From positions 62,001 to 126,000 of the forward strand of contig JACMKX010000144.1 of NCBI GenBank assembly GCA_014379905.1: 64,000 nt of DNA, written 5' to 3'. The notes beneath the pieces were generated by a model that saw nothing but the letters and a program-made list of their open reading frames with translations, was not told where the DNA came from and did no database searches. Source of the stretch: Ferruginibacter sp. Its GTDB lineage: Bacteria; Bacteroidota; Bacteroidia; Chitinophagales; Chitinophagaceae. This document shows, one piece after another, positions 44,078 to 52,973 of the stretch; position 1 is the stretch's first letter; the number at the start of each line of letters is the position of its first letter. A program made the position numbers and the translations under genes.

Positions 44078-44977
44078 TTACCAGTTACTCAACCGGAAGC
44101 CCAATGTAAAAGGACGCATATCAAGATCATGCTCGTACATTGATTTTGGGCTGTAAGAACCGTATAACCGCACAGGACCCAGGCCGAGTTCTGCTACATA
44201 AGATAATTTGAAACGTTCAAGGTCATATTCCCCTTTATTGCGTTCTTTTCCGTTGGCATCACTTTTTTGTTTATTGCGCTGGCTATATAAATAACCTGCA
44301 CTTACCCCAGCACTCAAACTTATTCCTTTTTTATTATTGGAAGGGTTACTTGTAAAATTCAGCATCAATGGCACAGTTAAATAATCTGCTGCGAGTTTGT
44401 TTTTACTGAATGCAATTGAATCTTCATAAATGAAAGGATTTGCGGATAAGGCTCCGCCATAAGGTCTCAATCCACTTTCCTTATAGGTAAGCGAAGTTTT
44501 ATACCTATAGTTATTTAGCTCCAGGCCAACCCCATATTTAAGATTCACAAAACCTTTTTTTTCCAGTGCCAGTTTTTGCATTACGAACCAAATGTTTACA
44601 TTGATACTTTTACCGGTGCGTAGTTTAAAATCACCTTTGCCAAACTCAGGGGTGCCGGGCCTGTTAACTAAATAGCCCTGGAAGCCGTTATTAACACCGG
44701 CGAGATAATCCGTTTTATCAACATAGTTGGCGAAACCAAGATCCAGCACAAACCAGTTGGTAACCACCCTGGAGTTCTTTTTCGGTTGCCGTCTTCCCAT
44801 TTTTACTTCCACATCTTTTTCATTTCCATCTCCTGACTTTCCCCCTTTCTTAATAATAAGAATATTTCCGATGCGGATGGTATCTCTTTTTTCTGATTTA
44901 ACCACACTACTGTCTTCCTGTGCAAAGCCGAACTGGCAAATAAATGCGGCGGCCATTAAAAGGGTAAACTTTTTCAT
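44078..44977 (-). CDS. Outer-membrane beta-barrel protein
   Basis: 299 aa with signal peptide ending GFAQ. After a charged segment with KMGRRQPKKNSRV it becomes strand-rich (FVLDLGFANYVD, KKGFVNLKYGVGLELNNY, ISLSAGVSAGYLYSQR) and ends with FTLGFRLSNW, a typical barrel terminus. It begins 25 nt after the anti-sigma-like gene and is the last gene of the sigma cluster. It may be an output of that sigma factor or its envelope sensor partner; neither is shown. Confidence 0.75.
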   Translation of the reverse strand: MKKFTLLMAAAFICQFGFAQEDSSVVKSEKRDTIRIGNILIIKKGGKSGDGNEKDVEVKMGRRQPKKNSRVVTNWFVLDLGFANYVDKTDYLAGVNNGFQGYLVNRPGTPEFGKGDFKLRTGKSINVNIWFVMQKLALEKKGFVNLKYGVGLELNNYRYKTSLTYKESGLRPYGGALSANPFIYEDSIAFSKNKLAADYLTVPLMLNFTSNPSNNKKGISLSAGVSAGYLYSQRNKQKSDANGKERNKGEYDLERFKLSYVAELGLGPVRLYGSYSPKSMYEHDLDMRPFTLGFRLSNW

Positions 44978-45002
44978 TTGTATACTTTTTTATGTGCTTA
45001 GA

Positions 45003-46178
45003 TTATTTTACTGCAAATTCAAAACCGGCTATGCGGAGGCTCCTGCCCGGTTTAATGTTTGTTCTGCGTTCTACATTTCTTTTTAATTTTTTAAGAAAGA
45101 TCGCTGCTTTGGAACGGGATACGTTTTCCTCTTCCATCATCAGTACCTGGTCCTGGTTATTTTCTTCAAAACCGAGAGCGGCTGTACGGGCGTACTGGTT
45201 GTTATTGGCACTCAAGTTAGCATCAACCACTGGTTTTGAATTCGTATTTATATTAGTGGGCAGTTCAATATTGCTTTTACTTTTTGGGTTTTCAATGGCT
45301 GCAATTTCATTGTTGTTTTGCAAAACATTTTCTGTATTCCTTTGCGGCAATTCTTTTGGCTCTACCGGAATCGTCTTTTTGTCCTGGCTTTGATTACCTG
45401 CCGTCATTGTTCTTTCAGGAGACGGGCTGTTGGTTTTTTCTTTTGTTATTGGCGCTACAATCTCCTTATCTTTTTCATCATCTTTTACAGCAACCAAATT
45501 ATTTTTCAGCGGAGCATCTTCTTTATTTAACGGTGTTGCTTTGTCTTGTACATCTTGCACAACGGACTGGTCGATGTTTGTATTTACAGGATCTGCAGCT
45601 GCTGTATTATTTTGATCATTAATACCTGTTACTGTATCTGTTTTATTTCCGGGGTTATTACGGGCTACTCCCGTTCCGGTTGTTTTATTATTATTCAGCA
45701 AATTAACCCCCGCATAAAATCCTGCACCCAGCAACATGGCTGCCACTGCCAGGCGGACAAATCTTCCGGTTATGATGCTTGTTCTTTCTCTCCTGTATAA
45801 ACTTTCTTTATCGGGGTGCTCAATAATTTCTGCAGCATCCAGTTTTGTTTTTTGCAGCGTAGCCCACTCCCTGCTTAACATTTTATCTGCTTTCAAACTA
45901 TTTTGCAAAGCAAGCGATTCGCCGGCCGGCAATTCCCCATCCAAGCGCATTAATAGTTTTTCCTGTGTTGCTTCATCCAGTATAGGTTTCAGTAAACTGC
46001 TTTTATCGAAAAGTACATTTTCCAAAGGCAATACTGTTTGTTGCAATATTTCCAGCTCCGGCTTCAGGTAAGGATAATCCGTCAAAAACGCTTCTACACG
46101 CATCCGCCCGTCAGCAGACAATTCATTGTCTACGTACATCAGCAGGTACTGTTCGTAATTATTGAGGTTTATATACAT
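45003..46178 (-). CDS. Anti-sigma factor-like membrane protein
   Basis: 391 aa. The N-terminal cytoplasmic part (MYINLNNYEQYLLMYVDNELS) resembles the helical anti-sigma head without zinc ligands. A membrane segment follows at about 141-160 (FVRLAVAAMLLGAGFYAGV). The long periplasmic part is Asn, Lys and Asp rich and low in complexity (about 165-330), then ends in a more regular segment. It follows the ECF sigma gene, though with a repeat-filled 135-nt gap between them. Confidence 0.8.
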   Translation of the reverse strand: MYINLNNYEQYLLMYVDNELSADGRMRVEAFLTDYPYLKPELEILQQTVLPLENVLFDKSSLLKPILDEATQEKLLMRLDGELPAGESLALQNSLKADKMLSREWATLQKTKLDAAEIIEHPDKESLYRRERTSIITGRFVRLAVAAMLLGAGFYAGVNLLNNNKTTGTGVARNNPGNKTDTVTGINDQNNTAAADPVNTNIDQSVVQDVQDKATPLNKEDAPLKNNLVAVKDDEKDKEIVAPITKEKTNSPSPERTMTAGNQSQDKKTIPVEPKELPQRNTENVLQNNNEIAAIENPKSKSNIELPTNINTNSKPVVDANLSANNNQYARTAALGFEENNQDQVLMMEEENVSRSKAAIFLKKLKRNVERRTNIKPGRSLRIAGFEFAVK

Positions 46179-46199
46179 TTATTTCAAGAATTTTTTTGT

Positions 46200-46228
46200 A
46201 ACACGAATTAATCGAATTACACGAATTT
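46200..46228. repeat. Dispersed repeat, CACGAATT family
   Basis: ACACGAATTAATCGAATTAC then ACGAATTTT, inside the sigma/anti-sigma gap. Same family as 10441-10561 and 17873-17904. Confidence 0.65.
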
Positions 46229-46280
46229 TATTTGATCATCTTTTAGCCTTCTCTATTATATAATTATCTCCTGACTCATA

Positions 46281-46318
46281 ATGGTCTACGGACTATCGAC
46301 TATTAGCTATAAACTATA
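46281..46318. repeat. Dispersed repeat, GGACTATCGACTATGGAC family (copy 2)
   Basis: GGTCTACGGACTATCGACTA then TTAGCTATAAACTATA. It ends at the 3' terminus of the sigma factor gene. Confidence 0.6.
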
Positions 46319-46799
46319 TAACATTCTCCACCCTCACAATATACGCCTTCAATTGCAGCCTTGCCCGGTGCAGGTAAACCTTTACCTGGCTTTCGTTGAG
46401 GCCGGTGATCTCTCCTATTTCTGCATAATTGTATCCTTCATAATCTTTCAACATTACCAGGCTTCTTTGCAGTTCGCTTAGTTTGCTTAGCGCTTCATCC
46501 AAAATGCGTTTGGCATTGTGATTAATTGTGCCTGAACCCAGCGCAGTATCGCCAAACTCATCTTTTAAACTGATGCGTTTTTGTTTGCGAATATGGTCAA
46601 TCATCTGGTTATAAGCGATCGTAAACAGGTAGCTTTTACTTTTTTCATTTTGTACCTGGTCCCGGTTGATCCATAATTTTTCAAAAGCACCTTGTACCAC
46701 ATCTTTCGAGTCTTCCTCATTGCGCAGGTTCTTGAGGATAAAACGATATACGTTATCCGCATGAATCTTTACGCAGTCATTATAATCTCTCTCAGTCAT
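46314..46799 (-). CDS. ECF-type RNA polymerase sigma factor
   Basis: 161 aa. Region 2 reads VYRFILKNLRNEEDSKDVVQGAFEKLWINR followed by SYLFTIAYNQMIDHIRKQKR. Region 4 reads LSELQRSLVMLKDYEGYNYAEIGEITGLNESQVKVYLHRAR, a helix-turn-helix that binds the -35 element. It heads a cluster with an anti-sigma-like protein and a barrel protein on the same strand. Confidence 0.93.
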   Translation of the reverse strand: MTERDYNDCVKIHADNVYRFILKNLRNEEDSKDVVQGAFEKLWINRDQVQNEKSKSYLFTIAYNQMIDHIRKQKRISLKDEFGDTALGSGTINHNAKRILDEALSKLSELQRSLVMLKDYEGYNYAEIGEITGLNESQVKVYLHRARLQLKAYIVRVENVI

Positions 46800-46894
46800 A
46801 CAGGTTGTTAAGAATCAGCAAATGTAAAACTAACTGGTTGCTTTTCGTATTATACGACGCAGCATGTCAAAAAGTTACAGGTAAATAAAAAGAA

Positions 46895-47101
46895 TTACGC
46901 TTTAAAGCGGAGAATGCCGTCAGTAATATAATAAAGAGGTGGAGTTGTCTTTTTTTTGTCGTCTTCCTTCTTGATATTACAGCATTTAATGCCGGGCTTT
47001 TTTTCTAATGGCCTGCGATCAGGCTGATCGGCAGCTATTATTACGCCCGCTGAAGCGATGATAAGCGTATAAAAAAGTAATATTTCCTTTTTGAGCGGCA
47101 T
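46895..47101 (-). CDS. Small secreted or membrane-anchored protein
   Basis: 68 aa. A hydrophobic N-terminal segment (ILLFYTLIIASAGVIIAA) is followed by a basic, Pro- and Lys-rich stretch with adjacent Cys residues (IKCCNIKKEDDKKK). No family recognised. It lies 95 nt upstream of the ECF sigma gene on the same strand, so it could be co-transcribed with it. Function unknown. Confidence 0.45.
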   Translation of the reverse strand: MPLKKEILLFYTLIIASAGVIIAADQPDRRPLEKKPGIKCCNIKKEDDKKKTTPPLYYITDGILRFKA

Positions 47102-47279
47102 AAGTGTTTTGGTAGAAGAAACGGAAATTACATTAAAATGTTACAGATATCTGCGCTAAATTGTTAAAAAATTACTTACGAAGCAGGATAAAGTAGAAAT
47201 CCATTGGGTTTTGCGTAAAATCAACCTTTAAAATCACATTTACTAAATTTGCTGAAAATTGAAATCTTAATTATACAGC

Positions 47280-48467
47280 ATGAACTCAAATTTTTCTGAA
47301 AGAATAGGTACCGAACTGGAAGAAATAAGGTCAGCCGGTTTATTTAAAAATGAACGCATCATCAGCAGTGAGCAGGGTGCTGAAATAATAGTAAACGGTA
47401 CTACGGTGCTAAACTTCTGCGCCAATAATTACCTGGGCCTTTCTTCCCACCCAAAAGTGTTGGAAGCCGCTAAAAAATATATTGATCACAGGGGTTATGG
47501 GCTTAGCAGTGTACGATTTATTTGCGGTACTCAGGATATACATAAGGAACTCGAAAAAAAGCTGGCCGAATTTTTAGGAACAGAGGATACTATTTTATAT
47601 GCCGCCGCTTTTGATGCCAATGGTGGTGTGTTTGAACCATTGTTTAACGAACAGGATGCCATTATCAGCGATGCCCTAAACCATGCAAGTATAATAGATG
47701 GCGTAAGATTGTGCAAAGCACAGCGCTACCGCTATGAGCATAATAATATGAACGACCTGGAAGTAAAGCTGAAAGAAAGCGCTCACTTGCGCAACCGTAT
47801 CATTGTTACTGATGGATCTTTTAGTATGGATGGCACCATTGCACAATTAGATAAGATCTGCGACCTGGCAGATAAATACGACGCTATTGTAATGATAGAC
47901 GAATGCCACAGCAGCGGTTTTTTAGGTAAAAGCGGCCGCGGTACACATGAGTATAGAAACGTAATGGGTCGCATCGATATAATAACCGGCACATTGGGTA
48001 AGGCATTAGGCGGTGCAAGTGGTGGTTTTACATCGGGCAAAACAGCCATCATTGAAATGCTTCGCCAGCGCAGCCGTCCTTATTTATTCAGCAATACAGT
48101 TGCACCAAGCATTGTTGGCGCCTCCATCGCGGTATTGGATATGTTGAGTAATACAACAGAATTAAGAGATAAACTGGAAAGCAATACAAAATATTTCCGC
48201 AGTAAAATGACGGAAGCAGGTTTTGACATCAAACCCGGCGATCACCCTATTGTGCCTATTATGCTTTATGAGGCAGTACTGGCGCAGGATTTTGCAGCTA
48301 AATTATTGAACGAAGGTATTTATGTGATCGGTTTCTTTTTTCCCGTGGTAGCCAAAGGCCAGGCCCGTATAAGAGTGCAGCTGAGTGCAGCACATGAGCA
48401 ACGTCACCTCGATAAAGCGATTGAAGCCTTTACAAAAGTGGGGAGGGAACTAGGCGTAATAAAATAA
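47280..48467 (+). CDS. kbl: Glycine C-acetyltransferase (2-amino-3-ketobutyrate CoA ligase)
   Basis: 395 aa PLP enzyme of the alpha-oxoamine synthase family. It converts 2-amino-3-ketobutyrate and CoA to glycine and acetyl-CoA in threonine breakdown. The PLP Lys lies in TGTLGKALGGASGG. Also visible: NFCANNYLGLSSHP, GLSSVRFICGTQDIHKELE, MIDECHSSGFLGKSGRGTHE and RPYLFSNTVAPSIV. Threonine dehydrogenase (tdh) is not adjacent. It is followed by a hairpin repeat. Confidence 0.93.
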   Translation: MNSNFSERIGTELEEIRSAGLFKNERIISSEQGAEIIVNGTTVLNFCANNYLGLSSHPKVLEAAKKYIDHRGYGLSSVRFICGTQDIHKELEKKLAEFLGTEDTILYAAAFDANGGVFEPLFNEQDAIISDALNHASIIDGVRLCKAQRYRYEHNNMNDLEVKLKESAHLRNRIIVTDGSFSMDGTIAQLDKICDLADKYDAIVMIDECHSSGFLGKSGRGTHEYRNVMGRIDIITGTLGKALGGASGGFTSGKTAIIEMLRQRSRPYLFSNTVAPSIVGASIAVLDMLSNTTELRDKLESNTKYFRSKMTEAGFDIKPGDHPIVPIMLYEAVLAQDFAAKLLNEGIYVIGFFFPVVAKGQARIRVQLSAAHEQRHLDKAIEAFTKVGRELGVIK

Positions 48468-48469
48468 TT

Positions 48470-48532
48470 ATTTCACCGCAAACACGCTAAGTCGCAAAGG
48501 AATATACTGCGTCTTCGTTTTTGCGGTGAAAT
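48470..48532. repeat. Dispersed repeat, TTTGCG family (copy 4, inverted pair)
   Basis: ATTTCACCGCAAACACG (48470-48486) pairs with CGTTTTTGCGGTGAAAT (48516-48532) with one mismatch. Inside the loop are AAGTCGCAAAGG and TACTGCGTC. It lies between kbl and the cupin gene. Confidence 0.8.
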
Positions 48533-48549
48533 CAAAATAATATAAATAC

Positions 48550-48900
48550 ATGAGTAACATATCTTTTCAAACCATTAACTGGGATACCATTGAAAATACC
48601 GAACATAAAGGGGAAACCGGTACCGCATCCTGGAAAACCCTTTCCTTTGACGGGTTAAGATTTAGGATGGTAGAATATAGCCCCGGCTACCTGGCCAATC
48701 ACTGGTGCCAGAAAGGGCATATTGTTCATTGTCTTTCCGGCTCATTTACTACGGAACTGGAAACAGGTGAAAAATTCACACTGGCAACAGGCATGAGTTA
48801 TATTGTTTCGGATGAACTCAGTTCTCACAGGTCTGTTACCAGTGAAGGCGTGAAATTATTGATTGTGGACGGTGATTTTCTTGAACTAACCGGTAAATAG
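48550..48900 (+). CDS. Cupin-fold protein, DHCW-motif type
   Basis: 116 aa single cupin. The motif NHWCQKGHIVHCLSGSFTTELE (residues about 47-68, read in part) matches the small DHCW-motif cupin group, with Asn in place of the first Asp. A second strand-rich half ends VKLLIVDGDFLEL. The His residues could bind a metal. No signal peptide; likely cytoplasmic. Substrate unknown. It ends 8 nt from a convergent small gene. Confidence 0.75.
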   Translation: MSNISFQTINWDTIENTEHKGETGTASWKTLSFDGLRFRMVEYSPGYLANHWCQKGHIVHCLSGSFTTELETGEKFTLATGMSYIVSDELSSHRSVTSEGVKLLIVDGDFLELTGK

Positions 48901-48908
48901 CACATTTA

Positions 48909-49169
48909 TTATACATTGGTAGCAATTGCTTCCTGCAAATTAGGCTCCTGTTCCACTATCCATGCGGGTAATTCTCCCTGTTCCAGGATCTTCCAGTTGG
49001 TAGTTTCATCTTTCTCCATAAAAAACATGATACGGTTACCACGGGCATCAATGGTGTCTACGCTAAATCGTCCCTGCGGGGTAGCATTTGATTTTCTGAA
49101 ATTAAATTCTTTAAGGTATCCGTCCACCTTGTATAATTTGGTAAACTGAACATTCTTCACTGTGTACAT
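48909..49169 (-). CDS. Uncharacterised small protein
   Basis: 86 aa. No signal or membrane segment. It reads as beta-rich with short turns (FRKSNATPQGRFSVDTIDARGNRIMFFMEKDE) and then an acidic helix with WIVEQEPNLQEAIA. I know no named family. It is divergent from the MmcQ-like gene across 174 nt that contain no gene. Confidence 0.55.
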   Translation of the reverse strand: MYTVKNVQFTKLYKVDGYLKEFNFRKSNATPQGRFSVDTIDARGNRIMFFMEKDETTNWKILEQGELPAWIVEQEPNLQEAIATNV

Positions 49170-49343
49170 AACGGGTGTTTTTGTTTACTATGCAAAAACA
49201 ATACTACATTTTTAGAATGTGGAAATATGACTGTCTTCCTAAACAGTTTTTTGTGAAGCATATATAGTATTTTTAATTTGTTTTGCTTATAATCTTTAAC
49301 TATAAGGGTTCCCGTTATTCCCGAACGGTTTTTTCCTAAAAAA

Positions 49344-49679
49344 ATGATCATGTCAAATAATGAAATTTTCCGCCAGATTGCTCTATCGTTTGCCGATACG
49401 GCAGAAGTGCCGCATTTTGAAAAGCAGGCCTTCAGGAGCAAAAAGAAAATTTTTGCCACCCTTATTGAAGCTACTGGTATAGGCGTGGCGCTGCTCACTC
49501 CTGCAGAGCAATATGTTTTTTGTAAGATGGATGAAAAAAATATCTACCCGGTTCCAAATAAATGGGGCCTGAAAGGGGCCACTTATCTTAATTTAAAAAA
49601 CATCCGGAAAGCAGTGTTGCAGGAAATACTACAAACAGCGTATGCTATTTCTCTTCAGCCGGCTGTATCAAAAAAATGA
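49344..49679 (+). CDS. MmcQ/YjbR-family protein
   Basis: 111 aa, or 109 from ATG 49350. The conserved pattern is present: AEVPHFEKQAFRSKKKIFATLIE near the start and YPVPNKWGLKGATYLNLKNI later, ending in an amphipathic helix. The family has a CyaY-like fold and is often described as DNA-binding. No partner gene is evident nearby. Confidence 0.8.
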   Translation: MIMSNNEIFRQIALSFADTAEVPHFEKQAFRSKKKIFATLIEATGIGVALLTPAEQYVFCKMDEKNIYPVPNKWGLKGATYLNLKNIRKAVLQEILQTAYAISLQPAVSKK

Positions 49680-49782
49680 TCATCCAACTTGCTGCTCTTA
49701 ATAAATGAAATATACCATTGGATAATTTAATACCCTGAACAAAAGCGGAAAGCGTAATTATGTTTCACAAAAAAATTGCGAC

Positions 49783-50901
49783 ATGAAAAAATTCTTCTTA
49801 CCCCTCCTCCTGCTAAGCTCCGTGCTTTTTTTCAGCGAAGCATTTTCACAAAACACAGGCATAGGTACCATCACACCACAGTTTAAATTGTCGGTACATG
49901 ATGCTACACATGGATACATTAAATTTTCTAACAACACTACTACCGAAGGAAATACCAATGGTTCTTTTATCGGGGCATTTACTAATGATCTTTACATATG
50001 GAACAAACAACCCAACGGAAACCAGTTTTTTTATACCGACGGTACCAGGAGATTAACACTTGATTCGCTCGGCAGGTTTGGTATTGGAAAGTGGCCCGAA
50101 GAAACTTTTGATGTAAAAGGTGATATGCGCCTGGAATCAAGCAACAATACTACCGGCTCGATTTTGCGCATGTATGGAGGTGCTACCGGTACCAGTGTAA
50201 TTTCTTTTTACAAAGATATCAATACACCCACACTGGGGGCAAGCATAGGGTACAGTCCTGCTGCTGATTATGCCTATATATCAAATGGCACCGCGGCCTA
50301 TTTCACTCCGGCCGGTATGGGTATCAGCACCAGCACCCCACTTGCCAAAGTGCAAATAGTAAATGGACAGGATGCCGGCCTGAGTGCTTCCAGCAATGGA
50401 TTTTTAATGCTTGGCAGTGGCAATGCGGGTAACGTGGTAATGGATAACAATGAAATTTTGGCCCGTAATAATAATGCTGCCTCCGATCTTTTTGTACAAC
50501 ACAGCGGAGGTAACCTTATCTTATGCGGCAATGAAGCAGGTGCGGTGGGTATTGGTGTTGCTTCCGGCGCCAATATTCCTACCGGATATTTATTTGCAGT
50601 AGATGGCAAAATGATCAGTGAAGAACTAAAAGTACAACTAAGCGGCAACTGGCCCGATTACGTTTTTAAAGACGATTATAAATTAAAAAGTTTTGATCAG
50701 CTCCGGGCCTTCATTAAAGAAAAAAATCACCTGCCAAATATTCCTCCAGCTGCCGAAGTAGAAAAAAACGGTATTGAAGTAGGTGATATGCAAAAACGTA
50801 TGGTAGAAAAAATTGAAGAACTCACCCTGTATATATTGGAGTTGGAGAACAGGTTAAAGAAACTGGAAGAAAACAATCACAAAAACACCATAGAAAAATA
50901 A
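49783..50901 (+). CDS. Secreted tail-fibre-like surface protein
   Basis: 372 aa with signal peptide ending EAFSQ. It opens NTGIGTITPQFKLSVHD, the GIGTxTP collar seen also in the propeller protein at 7277. The body is a Gly/Thr-rich beta repeat (HGYIKFSNNTT, FGIGKWPEETFDVKGDMRL). The end has IKEKNHLPNIPPAAEVEKNG and then a coiled coil, MVEKIEELTLYILELENRLKK, which probably trimerises the protein. It is 4 nt upstream of the M43 protease gene, so the two are one operon. Confidence 0.78.
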   Translation: MKKFFLPLLLLSSVLFFSEAFSQNTGIGTITPQFKLSVHDATHGYIKFSNNTTTEGNTNGSFIGAFTNDLYIWNKQPNGNQFFYTDGTRRLTLDSLGRFGIGKWPEETFDVKGDMRLESSNNTTGSILRMYGGATGTSVISFYKDINTPTLGASIGYSPAADYAYISNGTAAYFTPAGMGISTSTPLAKVQIVNGQDAGLSASSNGFLMLGSGNAGNVVMDNNEILARNNNAASDLFVQHSGGNLILCGNEAGAVGIGVASGANIPTGYLFAVDGKMISEELKVQLSGNWPDYVFKDDYKLKSFDQLRAFIKEKNHLPNIPPAAEVEKNGIEVGDMQKRMVEKIEELTLYILELENRLKKLEENNHKNTIEK

Positions 50902-50905
50902 TAGT

Positions 50906-52087
50906 ATGAAACAGCTTATTTTTTTATGCATCGCAATATTTATCACAGGCATTGTAGCAGTGGCCCAGGTGCAGGATAACATTCCACACCGCTACCCAAA
51001 ATGTGATACCGATAAATTGTCTGACACAGGATATTACATGCCCCGGGCTGATGAATTCCTGACAAGAACCTTGGCCCAAAAAAACCTGGAGAACCCGCTG
51101 AATGATTTTAGTGCTCCTTACTATATAAGGGTTTTTATAAGAATTGCCCGGGAAGACAATGGCACGTTGCCAGGCTGTACAATGGAAACAGCCCTCCAGA
51201 ACTTTAATGAAATGAATGACCAGTACAATGGCCATAACATCTGCTTTCAACTGGTAGGAATGGATTTTGTAAATGACAGCTACCTGAATAATTTCAACAG
51301 CTCAGCCAATATTGATGAAGTGTACCCGGATTATATAAGAGACAATAATTTAGATGTAGATGGTGCTATTACTATTTTTATTCATTACAATTATTTGTTT
51401 AATTCCGGCAGCAGTGGCAATGCATATGGCATTCCTAATAACTTTTTAAGTGTGGCCCGATGGGCGGTAAACGGCTCTGGCGTTCATTCTATTTTTGGCC
51501 ACGAGATGGGCCACTGCCTTGGGCTTTACCACACATTTCAGCGACATGACGGAGTCCAGGAAACGGTGACGCGTAATTCCGGAAATAGTTGCTACAACTG
51601 TACTTCAGAAGGTGACCTTTGTTGTGATACCCCGGCTGACTATACTGATTCGCAGGATAATACCAGCGGTACAACCTGTAATTACAATGGCAGCACAACC
51701 AACACCTGCGACGGTTTACAATACAACCCATCTACTATAAATATTATGAGTTACCAGCCATGGTCCTGTATTTCTTTCACTTCTACAGCCTTAACCGCTA
51801 ACCAGCGAACTAGGATGCATGCCAGCATTAATTTTCCGCTCGGGCCAATTTTTTCCAGGGTGGCAGAAAATAATGTAGTGCAAACAAATACTACTACCAG
51901 TTCCAATGCGGTGAGAGTTTACAGTGCTAAAGACAATTACAGTACGCTGGCGGGCTCAACCATATCGCATACATCCAGTTCAAAAGCATATTATGCAGCC
52001 GGTGATGTAATTACTTTTTCGCCGGGTGTAACATTTGCACCGGGAAGTGCGGGCCTTGTGCAGGCAAGCATTTCCGGGTGTAATTAA
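50906..52087 (+). CDS. Secreted zinc metalloprotease, M43 (pappalysin-like) family
   Basis: 393 aa with a signal peptide (about 1-20). The zinc motif is HEMGHCLGLYH: His199, Glu200, His203 and His209. The Met-turn is NIMSYQPW, about 80 residues later, as in M43. Several Cys (CYNCTSEGDLCCDTP) may form disulfides near the active site. The C-terminal about 75 aa form a Ser/Thr-rich beta region ending PGVTFAPGSAG...SGCN, with no classical T9SS domain. It follows the tail-fibre-like gene by 4 nt. Confidence 0.9.
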   Translation: MKQLIFLCIAIFITGIVAVAQVQDNIPHRYPKCDTDKLSDTGYYMPRADEFLTRTLAQKNLENPLNDFSAPYYIRVFIRIAREDNGTLPGCTMETALQNFNEMNDQYNGHNICFQLVGMDFVNDSYLNNFNSSANIDEVYPDYIRDNNLDVDGAITIFIHYNYLFNSGSSGNAYGIPNNFLSVARWAVNGSGVHSIFGHEMGHCLGLYHTFQRHDGVQETVTRNSGNSCYNCTSEGDLCCDTPADYTDSQDNTSGTTCNYNGSTTNTCDGLQYNPSTINIMSYQPWSCISFTSTALTANQRTRMHASINFPLGPIFSRVAENNVVQTNTTTSSNAVRVYSAKDNYSTLAGSTISHTSSSKAYYAAGDVITFSPGVTFAPGSAGLVQASISGCN

Positions 52088-52091
52088 AATA

Positions 52092-52241
52092 ATGTTACGT
52101 ATGAAATCTCTCTTCATGAAACTGTTTGCTGTTTTTTTATCAACTTTTATGGTCAACCGCTCTTCGGGTTATCCCAGCCCTTCCTTTACAGCCAGCATTG
52201 GCACATGCGCTACTACTGGCCTGGGAGGCACTTGCCGGTAA
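52092..52241 (+). CDS. Possible 49-aa secreted peptide
   Basis: ATG 52092 starts 4 nt after the M43 protease stop, mirroring the spacing between the two genes before it. The predicted peptide has a hydrophobic core (MKLFAVFLSTFMV) that could be a signal, then a Ser/Gly/Thr-rich tail with two Cys (GTCATTGLGGTCR). It could be a real small peptide, the broken start of a third surface protein, or chance. No homologue known to me. Confidence 0.35.
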   Translation: MLRMKSLFMKLFAVFLSTFMVNRSSGYPSPSFTASIGTCATTGLGGTCR

Positions 52242-52305
52242 CAGGTAAGATAGCTCCGCTACAGTATGTTGGAATAATTTTTAGATGAAAATTTTTAAGA
52301 AGGGT

Positions 52306-52815
52306 CTACGACACATTCTTTTCCTGCAGCTTTGTAATAATATTCTTCAGCTGGTGAATATGGCGTTGTGTGTGGATCATATAGAAAGAGATCCATTCCA
52401 GGCGGGTAAACCTACCCATACCGGGCACTTCAAAATCCACGCACTCCTGCTGCAGGTCAAGGGTATTAGTGGCATCAGTAAGCTCGTCAAATTTTTCAGA
52501 CAGGGATTGTTGTAAAACATTTTTATCATGTGCCTGCTCCCTTGGCTCAATAAATTCCGGAGATTTTAATTTTGTATTAAAGTCCAGGAATATTTTTTTT
52601 ACCTGCGCTACTTTTTCATCGGCAGGCCGGTCGGTTGGCTGAACATTGCCTTTAAGCAAGCCGGGGTTTACTGCTTTATCTATATGCTCCAGCAATTGAC
52701 CTGCGGTCCAGCTATCTTCAAATGGAACGGTATCAACCTGCTTTTCATCAATAGTTTTGATCAGATCAGTTAATTCCCGTTTTGTTGATTGTAATCCTTC
52801 TGCCAGTGCCTGCAT
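52306..52815 (-). CDS. DinB-family protein
   Basis: 169 aa four-helix bundle. Likely metal ligands are in LLEHIDKA and in the paired HTQRHIHQLKNI near the C-terminus, the usual DinB arrangement. Family members are thiol-dependent transferases or metal-binding proteins; the substrate here is unknown. Its stop is 64 nt from the end of the short peptide frame on the other strand. Confidence 0.78.
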   Translation of the reverse strand: MQALAEGLQSTKRELTDLIKTIDEKQVDTVPFEDSWTAGQLLEHIDKAVNPGLLKGNVQPTDRPADEKVAQVKKIFLDFNTKLKSPEFIEPREQAHDKNVLQQSLSEKFDELTDATNTLDLQQECVDFEVPGMGRFTRLEWISFYMIHTQRHIHQLKNIITKLQEKNVS

Positions 52816-52973
52816 GGGTAAATTTTAAATACAAATATAGGAATGCTTTTCTGGCAGCGCAATGTTTAATGCGACAAATTGAAGGCCGCTTGCGACAGGA
52901 CATTCATCCAGCTTCATTTTAATATTCCCTTATATTAAATTATATTTCAGATCAATTTACCAAAACGCATCTC

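Noticed and set aside
47280..48467. 8-amino-7-oxononanoate synthase or serine palmitoyltransferase instead of kbl
   Set aside because: All are alpha-oxoamine synthases, but the GLSSVRFICGTQDIHKELE region and length fit glycine C-acetyltransferase best; no biotin or sphingolipid genes are adjacent.
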